Shown here one piece after another: positions 1 to 8,064 of a DNA stretch of 64,000 nt. Positions within the stretch are counted from its first letter, which is position 1, and each line of letters begins with the position of its first letter. The DNA is from Ahrensia sp. R2A130 (GTDB lineage Bacteria > Pseudomonadota > Alphaproteobacteria > Rhizobiales > Rhizobiaceae), in NCBI RefSeq assembly GCF_000179775.1, contig NZ_AEEB01000013.1, forward strand, positions 1-64,000, in the 5' to 3' direction. A model generated the notes under the pieces. That model searched no databases, had not been told where the DNA came from, and saw nothing but the letters and a program-made list of their open reading frames with translations. Both the position numbers and the translations under genes were made by a program.

Positions 1-687
1 CGTATAAGCGATGATGATGTCGCCCAAACGCTGCTGCAAATCTTCCAGATCGTTGGACAGGCACAGGATCGCCATGACTTCGGACGCTACCGTGATGTCG
101 AAACCGGCCTGACGGGGGAAGCCGTTGGGAACGCCGCCAAGCGATGTCACGATATCGCGCAACGCCCGGTCGTTCATGTCGATGACGCGCTTCCAGGCCA
201 CGCGGCGGTTATCGATACGCAGCGCGTTGCCCCAATAGATGTGGTTGTCGATCATCGCCGACAGCAGGTTGTGAGCGGATGTGATGGCGTGGAAATCACC
301 GGTAAAGTGGAGGTTCATCTCCTCCATCGGCACCACCTGCGCGTAGCCACCGCCGGCAGCGCCCCCCTTCATGCCGAAGCATGGGCCGAGGGACGCTTCG
401 CGGATGCAGATTGCTGCGTTCTTGCCAATCGCATTCAGACCATCGCCGAGACCAACCGTCGTCGTCGTCTTGCCTTCACCGGCGGGCGTCGGGTTGATGG
501 CGGTCACGAGGATCAGCTTGCCGTCTTTTTTACCGGCCTGCGCCTTGATGAATTCGGCCGAGATCTTCGCCTTGTCATGGCCGTAGGGAACCAGATCGGC
601 AGCATCAATGCCGAGCTTTGCACCAATCTCCTGAATAGGCTTCTTCTTCGCTTCGCGCGCAATCTCAATGTCAGTTTTGAAAGCCAT
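1..687 (-). CDS. fhs: Formate-tetrahydrofolate ligase, N-terminal part (runs off the window)
   Basis: Formate-tetrahydrofolate ligase makes 10-formyl-THF from formate, ATP and THF in cytosolic one-carbon metabolism. The first 229 codons are present and the gene continues past base 1. The protein begins [19 protein letters not shown]. It carries the ATP-binding loop [13 protein letters not shown] at about residues 67-79, then the conserved segments [19 protein letters not shown] and [11 protein letters not shown], all typical of this family. The ATG at 687 is preceded by a purine-rich GAGGATC. The full protein is normally near 555 residues, so about 40% is visible. The upstream neighbour is a divergent flavin reductase-like gene. 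Confidence 0.95.
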   Translation of the reverse strand, partial: MAFKTDIEIAREAKKKPIQEIGAKLGIDAADLVPYGHDKAKISAEFIKAQAGKKDGKLILVTAINPTPAGEGKTTTTVGLGDGLNAIGKNAAICIREASLGPCFGMKGGAAGGGYAQVVPMEEMNLHFTGDFHAITSAHNLLSAMIDNHIYWGNALRIDNRRVAWKRVIDMNDRALRDIVTSLGGVPNGFPRQAGFDITVASEVMAILCLSNDLEDLQQRLGDIIIAYT

Positions 688-1022
688 GGTCAGATCCTCT
701 CCGACGGTTGCAAGACGGAGATTTTGGTTCTCCGCGTCCATTTCCCGTGTGGCACGCCGCCGCACTTTGGGGAAGTCATATACGCTCACAAGCTGTTCCG
801 TTTGCGACCAGTTTTACCGGAAGCATCCCTCTACATTTTTATGTAGTTGGTTCGCGTCCTTTGCTTGTTGAATTTGCCGCACGGTACCGAGAGGAATTCC
901 GGTAATTGTGCTCGCAATCATGGGTTCCAGCATCTTCCACAAGTGTGATAGGGAACCATACATCGCGCGGACCAATGATCTTGTGCCGCAAGCGTGATCG
1001 ACTGAAAACAGGATTCGATAGT
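688..1022. other. Intergenic region, fhs to flavin reductase-like gene
   Basis: This is a divergent intergenic stretch that should hold the promoters of both neighbours. I recognise no operator, RNA or protein remnant in it. Open frames across it show no recognisable protein motifs. Confidence 0.5.
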
Positions 1023-1532
1023 TTGAGCAATTTCACCGATCGCGAGTTTCGTGACGCTTTATCGACCTTTGGCACCGGCGTGACTATCGTCACTGCGCGC
1101 GATGGCGATGGCGCGCCGGTTGGCATGACGGCATCATCCTTCAGCTCGGTTTCCATGAACCCGCCGTTGGTGTTGTGGAGCGCTGCGAAAAAAGCATTGT
1201 CCGGAGAAGCGTTTCGCGATGCGCAGCATTTTGCAGTGCATGTTTTGCACACTGAACAATCCGATTTATCGAACCGCTTTGCCAAAACCGGAACCGATAA
1301 ATTTTCCGGTCTCGACTGGAATGGTGATGCTAACTCCGTTCCTGAACTGCCCGATGTGCTGGCCCGTTTTGAGTGCTCGCAATATGCGGTTTACGAAGGT
1401 GGCGACCACTGGATTATCGTAGGCGAAGTTACGTCTTTCGAGCACATGTCGGGCAAGGGTCTTCTTCATGTTGCCGGAGGATACGCTTCCGCCAGAACCT
1501 TGCGCCCGTCGTCCAGCGAGGCCGCAGAGTAG
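1023..1532 (+). CDS. Flavin reductase-like (HpaC/RutF-type) FMN-binding protein
   Basis: This is a 169-residue protein of the flavin reductase-like domain family, which binds FMN and usually reduces flavin with NAD(P)H for a partner monooxygenase. Visible family features are FRDALSTFGTGVTIVTA near the N terminus, the GMTASSFSSVSMNPPLVLW motif, FAVHVL, and the late HWIIVGEV and HVAGGY segments. The open frame extends upstream to 906, but the TTG at 1023 is preferred. It has ACAGGAT about 8 bases upstream, and the domain begins immediately after it. An ATG at 975 would add 16 basic residues with no family match. The monooxygenase partner is not in the window. The stop lies 2 bp from the convergent putR stop. 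Confidence 0.8.
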   Translation: MSNFTDREFRDALSTFGTGVTIVTARDGDGAPVGMTASSFSSVSMNPPLVLWSAAKKALSGEAFRDAQHFAVHVLHTEQSDLSNRFAKTGTDKFSGLDWNGDANSVPELPDVLARFECSQYAVYEGGDHWIIVGEVTSFEHMSGKGLLHVAGGYASARTLRPSSSEAAE

Positions 1533-1534
1533 CG

Positions 1535-2005
1535 CTACTCCAGAAGGGCCACATCCTTCACCGCTTCCATTGCGACATATGTCGAGGTCTGCGCAACACC
1601 TGGCAGGGCAGATAGTGTTTCGCCGAGAAAATGCCGATAGGTGGTGATGTCCCTCGTTCGCACTTTCAGCAGGTAGTCGAAGCCGCCCGCGATCATGTGG
1701 CACTGCTCGATTTCCTGAAGTGACTGCACCGCTCGACCAAAGGCGTTGAGAGCGCTAGCTCTCGTGTCAGACAATTTCACTTCTACGAATGCGATGTGAT
1801 CGAGACCCAGTTTCACAGGGTCCACCACCGCGCGGTAGCCGGTGATGATGCCATCATCTTCCAACCGTTTGACCCTTGCTGAACATGGTGTTTTGGACAG
1901 GCCGATCTGATCGGCAAGGTCGGTGATGGAGATACGGGCGTTGTTGGACAGGGCGGCCAGAATTTTCCGGTCCAGATTGTCCAACTGCTTGTGTTCTGTT
2001 GCCAT
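1535..2005 (-). CDS. putR: Lrp/AsnC-family regulator, probable proline utilisation regulator PutR
   Basis: This 156-residue Lrp/AsnC transcription factor has an N-terminal winged HTH (LDRKILAALSNNARISI, then LADQIGLSKTPCSARVKRL, about residues 10-50) and a C-terminal RAM ligand-binding domain with a GxxDYLLKVRTRD segment near residue 110. In alphaproteobacteria PutR is divergent from putA and activates it in response to proline. This gene has exactly that arrangement, about 110 bp from putA. The ATG at 2005 is chosen because AGGAC lies 4 bases upstream; the frame opens 5 codons earlier. Assignment to PutR rather than another Lrp paralogue rests on gene position. Confidence 0.88.
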   Translation of the reverse strand: MATEHKQLDNLDRKILAALSNNARISITDLADQIGLSKTPCSARVKRLEDDGIITGYRAVVDPVKLGLDHIAFVEVKLSDTRASALNAFGRAVQSLQEIEQCHMIAGGFDYLLKVRTRDITTYRHFLGETLSALPGVAQTSTYVAMEAVKDVALLE

Positions 2006-2115
2006 TTTAGTCCTGCTCACGGGCCTCTAAACAGAGAATTGTCTGCGTATGAAAAAGCAATACAGGTGAAATGCCTATTGGAGCAAATGTATGATGGCAG
2101 AAGAGGAGACCCATC

Positions 2116-5100
2116 ATGCCTATTCCAGCCGCCCCGAAATCAGAAGAAGCCGCCCTGCGCCGCTTGCTCGATCATGCAGATATTCAACACGATTTGCGCG
2201 CTCGCATTGCGGAACGTGCCGTTGGTCTGGTGAAGGCGATCCGCACCGATAGTGAACCGGGCATGATGGAGCTGTTTCTTGCTGAATACGGGCTGTCGTC
2301 GGACGAAGGTGTTGCACTCATGTGCCTTGCCGAAGCGCTGCTGCGGGTGCCGGACGAGGAAACGATGGACGCGTTGATCGAAGACAAGATCGCGCCCAGC
2401 CAGTGGGGCCGCCATCTTGGCCACAGCCACTCGCCGCTCATTAACGCCTCCACATGGGCGCTTTATATAACCGGTAAAGTGCTGGACGATTCCGACGAGA
2501 ACAAGCGGTCGGTTTCCAGCGTATTGCACGGGGCGATAAAACGCCTGGGCGAACCTGTCATCCGTCAGGCGGTGTCGCGGGCGATGAAGGAAATGGGTCG
2601 TCAATTCGTGTTGGGCGAAAGTATCGAAGCCGCTGTTAAGCGCGCGAAGGTGCAGGAAAAGAAAGGCTTCACCTACAGCTACGATATGCTGGGTGAGGCG
2701 GCCAAAACCGAGCGCGATGCGCGCCGCTACCACCTGTCCTACAGCGAAGCGATTTCTGAAATCGCCCACCATGCCAAGAGCGAAGACATTCGCGAGAACC
2801 CCGGCATTTCGATCAAGCTCTCCGCGCTGCATCCACGCTACGAAACGGCGAAAGCTGCCCGCGTCATGGACGAACTTGTGCCGCGCGTATTGGCGCTTGC
2901 GGCGTTAGCGAAGTCTGCCGGTATCGGCCTGAACATCGATGCGGAAGAAGCGGCCCGGCTCGATCTTTCGATTGCGGTGATCGAAGAGGTTCTCTCACGT
3001 CCTGCGCTCAAAGGCTGGGACGGGTTCGGTGTCGTGGTGCAGGCCTATGGTCGTCGTGCGCCGGACGCTATCGACTGGCTCCACGATCTCGCCACGCGGC
3101 TTGACCGCCGCATCATGGTGCGGCTGGTAAAGGGTGCCTATTGGGACACGGAAATCAAACACGCGCAGGTGGAAGGTCACGATGCGTTTCCTGTTTTCAC
3201 GCGCAAGCCTTCGACCGATGTCAGCTACATCTGCTGCGCGCAAAAACTGCTGGGTATGAGCGACCGCATCTATCCCCAGTTCGCCACACACAACGCGCAC
3301 ACCGTTGCTGCCATTTTGGAAATGGCCGCTCATATGGGCAAGGGCAAAGAGACCTACGAATTCCAACGGCTTCACGGCATGGGCGAAGCGCTGCACGGCA
3401 CGGTGCGGGAGCGCCACGACACCCGCTGCCGCATCTATGCACCAGTGGGCGCGCACAAAGACTTGCTGGCCTATCTGGTCCGTCGTTTGCTGGAAAACGG
3501 TGCAAACTCCTCCTTCGTAAACCAGATCGTCGATGAGGACGTGCCGCCGGAAGATGTGGCGGCTGATCCGTTCGAGCGGGTGGAGACTTATCTTTACGAC
3601 CCGGCCAGCCCGGCGATTTTGCGTCCTGCTGATCTCTTCGGCGAGCGGAAGAATTCCAACGGTGAAGACCTGTCCGACCCTAAAGTGCTCGAGCGTTTGG
3701 ACGATGCAATCTCGAAGTTCGACGATCACCACTGGTCGGTTGGCTCTGGACGTGGACAGGTGGTGCCAGTCACAAATCCTGCAACGGGCGCATCTGTCGG
3801 CGAGGTGACGTGGTGCAATGAAGATGATGTCGCGAAGGCGGTGTCTGTTTTATCGCTTTGGAGTGCGCCGGTTGCAGAACGCGCCGCAGCCCTTCGTCGC
3901 GCTGCCGATCTTTACGAGGCGAATGCGCCAGAACTTTTCGCGCTGCTGATCCGCGAAGCGGGCAAGACATTGAACGACTGCGTCGGCGAGCTGCGCGAGG
4001 CGGTCGATTTCCTACGTTTTTATGCCGACGAGGCCGAAGGTCTCGATCCAGTTGCTGCCGGTCGGTTCGTGTGTATTTCGCCGTGGAATTTCCCGCTGGC
4101 GATTTTCAGCGGTCAGATTGCAGCGGCGTTGGCTGCTGGCAATGCCGTGCTGGCCAAGCCTGCGGAATCCACGTCTATCATCGCGCATCGTGCGGTCGAT
4201 CTGCTGCACGAAGCCGGTGTTCCAAAAGCCGCGCTGCAGTTATTGCCCGGCTCCGGTCGTGAGGTTGGTTCAGCGCTGGTTTCGAACCCTGCCATCGACG
4301 GTGTGTGCTTTACCGGCTCTACGGCGACGGCGAAACTTATCGACCGCTCCATGGCCGAACATCTCGCTCCACGCGCACCGTTGATTGCGGAGACCGGCGG
4401 TTTGAACGCCATGATCGTCGATTCCACTGCGCTGCCGGAACAGGCGATTACCGACATCGTAGCGTCCGCCTTCCAATCCGCCGGCCAACGATGCAGCGCG
4501 TTGCGCGTGCTTTATGTCCAGGCTGATGTTGCCGAAGGCATGATGAAAATGTTGCGCGGCGCGATGGATGAATTGGCCGTTGGTGACCCACGCGATTTCG
4601 CGACCGATGTTGGTCCGGTTATCGACGAAGCGGCGCGTAAGAAGATTGCCGATCATATCGAAATCGCCCGTGCCGAAGGGCGGTTGATCGCAGAGGGCGC
4701 GGTTCCTGCTGATGGCACATTTATCGCACCGACGATTTTGAAGGTGAACAGCATTGCTGATCTGGAAGAGGAAATCTTCGGGCCGGTGCTGCATGTGGCA
4801 ACCTTCGAAGCCGAAGAGATCAACGCCGTTGTCGCCGCGATCAATGCGACGGGGTACGGCCTGACTTTTGGTCTGCACACCCGCATCGATGATCGCGTTC
4901 AGCACATCGCTGGCTCGGTTGAAGCAGGCAACATTTACGTCAATCGCAACCAGATCGGCGCTGTTGTCGGTTCGCAGCCGTTCGGTGGCGAAGGGCTTTC
5001 GGGCACGGGTCCGAAAGCCGGTGGCCCGCTTTATCTGCCGCGCTTTACAAAACAGGAGTTGGTTTCATCGCCGAACCCTGAAGGTGGTGAGGTGTCGTTG

Positions 5101-5583
5101 GAAGCTATCGAGGACGCTTTTGCTGCAGTTTCCGTATCTGCGAAACCGATAGAAGAGCGCACACTTCCCGGACCAACCGGCGAGGCCAACCGCTGGAGCC
5201 TGCTTCCGCGTGGGCGTGTTTTGTGCCTTGGGCCATCGGCCCACGAAGCGCAGCAACAGGTGAAGCGCGCCGCTGCGCTCGGTTGCGCTGCTATTGCAGT
5301 TGCACCGGGTGTGGGTGGTTTGCTTGATGGTCGCGTGTCTGCGGAAACGCTGGCTGCGCTGGAAGACATTGGCGCGGTGATCGATTGGTCAGACGATGCT
5401 CGCGATGTTCGTCGTGCGCTCGCATCTCGCACCGGCGCGATTGTGCCACTGGTCACATCCCGCGACGTCGAACCGTATCTGGTTCAGGAGCGCCATATCT
5501 GCATCAACACAACGGCAGCCGGTGGTAATGCCGAACTGCTGGGTGGCGAGGTTCCTGCGGTTGCGGAAGCAGAGGCGGCATAA
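2116..5583 (+). CDS. putA: Bifunctional proline dehydrogenase / L-glutamate gamma-semialdehyde dehydrogenase
   Basis: PutA oxidises proline to glutamate in two steps, with FAD in the PRODH barrel and NAD+ in the aldehyde dehydrogenase. The protein is 1155 residues: an N-terminal helical arm, a PRODH barrel to about residue 440 (GISIKLSALHPRYE; MVRLVKGAYWD), then the P5CDH domain with SPWNFPLAIFSG near residue 655 and the catalytic cysteine in SAGQRCSAL at about residue 793. A C-terminal domain of roughly 150 residues follows, ending in ERHICINTTAAGGNAELLGG. The enterobacterial N-terminal ribbon-helix-helix DNA-binding domain is absent. This fits a PutA with the extra C-terminal domain whose transcription is handled by the divergent PutR. 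Confidence 0.97.
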   Translation: MPIPAAPKSEEAALRRLLDHADIQHDLRARIAERAVGLVKAIRTDSEPGMMELFLAEYGLSSDEGVALMCLAEALLRVPDEETMDALIEDKIAPSQWGRHLGHSHSPLINASTWALYITGKVLDDSDENKRSVSSVLHGAIKRLGEPVIRQAVSRAMKEMGRQFVLGESIEAAVKRAKVQEKKGFTYSYDMLGEAAKTERDARRYHLSYSEAISEIAHHAKSEDIRENPGISIKLSALHPRYETAKAARVMDELVPRVLALAALAKSAGIGLNIDAEEAARLDLSIAVIEEVLSRPALKGWDGFGVVVQAYGRRAPDAIDWLHDLATRLDRRIMVRLVKGAYWDTEIKHAQVEGHDAFPVFTRKPSTDVSYICCAQKLLGMSDRIYPQFATHNAHTVAAILEMAAHMGKGKETYEFQRLHGMGEALHGTVRERHDTRCRIYAPVGAHKDLLAYLVRRLLENGANSSFVNQIVDEDVPPEDVAADPFERVETYLYDPASPAILRPADLFGERKNSNGEDLSDPKVLERLDDAISKFDDHHWSVGSGRGQVVPVTNPATGASVGEVTWCNEDDVAKAVSVLSLWSAPVAERAAALRRAADLYEANAPELFALLIREAGKTLNDCVGELREAVDFLRFYADEAEGLDPVAAGRFVCISPWNFPLAIFSGQIAAALAAGNAVLAKPAESTSIIAHRAVDLLHEAGVPKAALQLLPGSGREVGSALVSNPAIDGVCFTGSTATAKLIDRSMAEHLAPRAPLIAETGGLNAMIVDSTALPEQAITDIVASAFQSAGQRCSALRVLYVQADVAEGMMKMLRGAMDELAVGDPRDFATDVGPVIDEAARKKIADHIEIARAEGRLIAEGAVPADGTFIAPTILKVNSIADLEEEIFGPVLHVATFEAEEINAVVAAINATGYGLTFGLHTRIDDRVQHIAGSVEAGNIYVNRNQIGAVVGSQPFGGEGLSGTGPKAGGPLYLPRFTKQELVSSPNPEGGEVSLEAIEDAFAAVSVSAKPIEERTLPGPTGEANRWSLLPRGRVLCLGPSAHEAQQQVKRAAALGCAAIAVAPGVGGLLDGRVSAETLAALEDIGAVIDWSDDARDVRRALASRTGAIVPLVTSRDVEPYLVQERHICINTTAAGGNAELLGGEVPAVAEAEAA

Positions 5584-5591
5584 GCCGCCTC
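5572..5591. terminator. Hairpin across the putA stop codon
   Basis: A perfect 8-bp stem (GAGGCGGC / GCCGCCTC) has the loop ATAA that includes the putA stop. It lies between convergent putA and ugd, whose stops are 15 bp apart. There is no T-run, so action as a terminator is only possible. Confidence 0.35.
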
Positions 5592-5598
5592 ATCAGGC

Positions 5599-6972
5599 CT
5601 AACCGACGGACACCAGTTTTGGAGAAGGCGTAAGGTCCGGCTCAATGAGCGGACGACCCATTGACGCGTAATGGATTCCTGCGGCTGCCATGGTGTGTGG
5701 GTCGTAGAGATTGCGCATATCGACCACCACGGGTGATGCGAGTTTGTGCTTGGCACGGTTCCAATCCACGTCGCGGATGACTTGCCATTCCGTCAGCACA
5801 ACGACTGCATCTGCGCCATCAAGCGCCTCGTCCATATTCTTGGTCGTCTGCAAGAAGGGCACCTGTTCGGCAGCGGCTTCAGCGGCCTGCGGGTCGTAGC
5901 CGATAACCTCGGCGCCCTGTTTGATGAGCAGTGGAATAATCACGGTGGAGGCGGCGGAGCGGATGTCGTCGGTCTCCGCCTTGAAGGCGAGGCCCAGCAC
6001 CGCGATGCGCTTGCCCAACAACGGCAGCTTACGATCGACGCCCCAACTGTCGGCGCAGAAGTCTGCGATTTTCTTACCGAGGCGGCGGATGTGATGGGAG
6101 TTCGACAAGACGACTGACTCCACAACCCGTGTCGGTGTGTCCGCCTCCTGCGCCTGGATGGTGAGCGCCAGCGTGTCCTTGGGAAAGCACGAGCCGCCAT
6201 AGCCCGGACCTGGTTGCAGGAAGTGCTTGCCGATGCGCTCATCAAGACCGATGCCGCGGGCCAGTTCAGTTACATCCGCGCCTGTTGCATCGCACAGGTT
6301 CGCCATCTCATTGATGAAGGCGACTTTGGTGGCGAGGAAAGCGTTGGCTGCATATTTTGTAAGCTCGGACGTCTCCAAACTCGTCATGACGAAGGGCAGG
6401 GTGCCATTGTCGAATGGCGCGTAAATCGCCCGCATGGTTTTAGCGCCAGCTTCTGTCTGTGTGCCGATGACGATGCGGTCAGGGTGCATGAAGTCTTCAA
6501 TGGCTGCACCTTCGCGAAGGAACTCCGGATTGGATGCGACTTCGAATTCATGGTCGTCGCCGTGTTTGCCCAAAATTCTACCAACGCGGCGGCCTGTGCC
6601 CACCGGAACCGTGGACTTCACTACAATCGTTTTTGACCCGTTGGCGGCCTTAGCGATCTGTTTTGCTGCACCTTCGACTTGCGTGAGGTCGGAGCGGCCA
6701 TCATCAGCCTGAGGCGTACCAACCGCGATGAATATAACATCGGCTGCCTGCACTGCCTCAGCTAGATCGGTGGTGAATTCCAGTTTCCCCTTGGCAACGC
6801 TCTTGGTCACCAGTTCGGACAGGCCGGGTTCGTAAATGGGAATTTCGCCGCGCTTCAGGGTTTCGATTTTCGCATTGTCGCGGTCCACGCATATGATGCG
6901 GTGGCCGATTTTGGCGAGGCAGGCCCCGGTGACAAGGCCGACATAGCCTGTGCCGATCATGGCAATCTTCAT
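5599..6972 (-). CDS. ugd: UDP-glucose 6-dehydrogenase
   Basis: This 457-residue enzyme makes UDP-glucuronate for acidic surface polysaccharides; rhizobial relatives are called RkpK or Ugd. It has an N-terminal Rossmann motif (GTGYVGLVTGACLA, residues 7-20), the segment EFLREGAAIEDFMHPDRIV, and the catalytic cysteine Cys262 in GPGYGGSCFPKD. A C-terminal nucleotide-sugar domain follows (LGLAFKAETDDIRSA). Length is normal for the family. The gene is convergent with putA and separated by a long AT-rich spacer from the giant exported protein at 8065. A shared cell-surface role with that gene is only a guess. Confidence 0.96.
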   Translation of the reverse strand: MKIAMIGTGYVGLVTGACLAKIGHRIICVDRDNAKIETLKRGEIPIYEPGLSELVTKSVAKGKLEFTTDLAEAVQAADVIFIAVGTPQADDGRSDLTQVEGAAKQIAKAANGSKTIVVKSTVPVGTGRRVGRILGKHGDDHEFEVASNPEFLREGAAIEDFMHPDRIVIGTQTEAGAKTMRAIYAPFDNGTLPFVMTSLETSELTKYAANAFLATKVAFINEMANLCDATGADVTELARGIGLDERIGKHFLQPGPGYGGSCFPKDTLALTIQAQEADTPTRVVESVVLSNSHHIRRLGKKIADFCADSWGVDRKLPLLGKRIAVLGLAFKAETDDIRSAASTVIIPLLIKQGAEVIGYDPQAAEAAAEQVPFLQTTKNMDEALDGADAVVVLTEWQVIRDVDWNRAKHKLASPVVVDMRNLYDPHTMAAAGIHYASMGRPLIEPDLTPSPKLVSVG

Positions 6973-8064
6973 GGGGAACCTCGATGTTTGGGCTAAGCGT
7001 TCAGCCAGTCAGTCTATTGAATATGTAAGGTTTCCGGGAGTTATCTAAAAATTCCCGGATACTGCAAAATGAGTCCATCCGCTTTGCCGTAACAAGACAC
7101 ATTTCGCAAATCGTGCCTGTTCACATCTTCACATGGCATTGAAACCCTCCGTCGCAGGGGAAGATTGAGACTGTTGATTAAAGTGCCAAAGCGCTTGAAC
7201 GGATTAGCAGCTGCTTTTCCAGAGAATTTTAAGAGAGATTTATCGACATTGGTTAACAGCTGAACATACCGCCAAATTCGGGTCAGTCATATTTGGGTCA
7301 TCAATCGAAGATGTTGATTCAGTTCATTTTTCAGTTCAATTCCAAGTTGTAATATTCGCTTAGTTCTATGATCAATAGATTTTGCTTATCGATGCCTAGC
7401 TAAGAATAACTTTGAAATTCCATGTTTTGGCGTGTGTCCGGTTGCAAAACGTTAATATAATGTTCACGTTTGCTTTGGGTAGTTTTAGTTGGATATGGGA
7501 CAGGCAGGCGCAGTAAACTGGGTAAGGGCGCGAAATTTGGCGATTGAAAAATCGCAGTTACCCGGACGTTGTATTTTTAGGCAGTAAAAACAGGCGCTTG
7601 ATGATTTTGATCATTGTGGCTGATATTTTTGCCGACTTCCTATCTTCATAGCTTTCTGCGCTGGCCAACTGCCATGCCTTGCTTAGTTGCTTGGTGTGGC
7701 AGCGAAAATAATCGCAGCCTGAGGAAGCAGTAGTATGACGTGTGGCCAGCCCCGCCCCGTTTTGTTCGGTAGCAGTTTCAGAGATGAACGCCCTATACAA
7801 ACACTAGACCGCGCTCGAATTCGCATTGAGCGTTGTGTGTCGATGCTCATGAGATGCACCGCGTTCTTCCACTTACGGAACAGCACGCGAACAAGATTGT
7901 GCTCAGCCACTGCTCTTGTAAGAGCCGCGCGGCCGCCAACGGTGAGCGCCGACTTCTGCCGCTAGGCAACACGATAATTCCGAAGACCAAAGCTCCCATT
8001 TTCCAGACTTTTCAGCAGAGCGCACTTGCAAGGCAGGCGGCTCGCGAAACCAAGGACCGACCCG
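6973..8064. other. Long AT-rich intergenic region upstream of the giant RTX/VCBS gene
   Basis: This is 1.1 kb without a convincing gene, clearly more AT-rich than its flanks, especially 7240-7480. It must hold the divergent promoters of ugd and of the giant gene; a TATAAT hexamer lies near 7457. The short open frames inside show no recognisable protein features. AT-rich upstream regions of secreted adhesin genes are often bound by silencers such as MucR or H-NS-like proteins, which is inference here. Confidence 0.5.
7033..7059. promoter_or_regulatory. Inverted repeat upstream of ugd
   Basis: TCCGGGA (7033-7039) and TCCCGGA (7053-7059) form a perfect 7-bp inverted repeat with a 13-bp AT-rich spacer, about 60 bp upstream of the ugd ATG. 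It could be an operator or a leader hairpin. I know no regulator with this site. Confidence 0.3.

Noticed and set aside
2140..2832. Long minus-strand open frames opposite putA and similar ones opposite other GC-rich genes.
   Set aside because: They are antisense shadows caused by codon bias, without motifs or ribosome binding sites.
7735..7965. A 76-codon plus-strand frame with a GAGGAAG upstream.
   Set aside because: Arg- and Cys-rich composition looks like random translation, no family features; not supported enough to call a gene.
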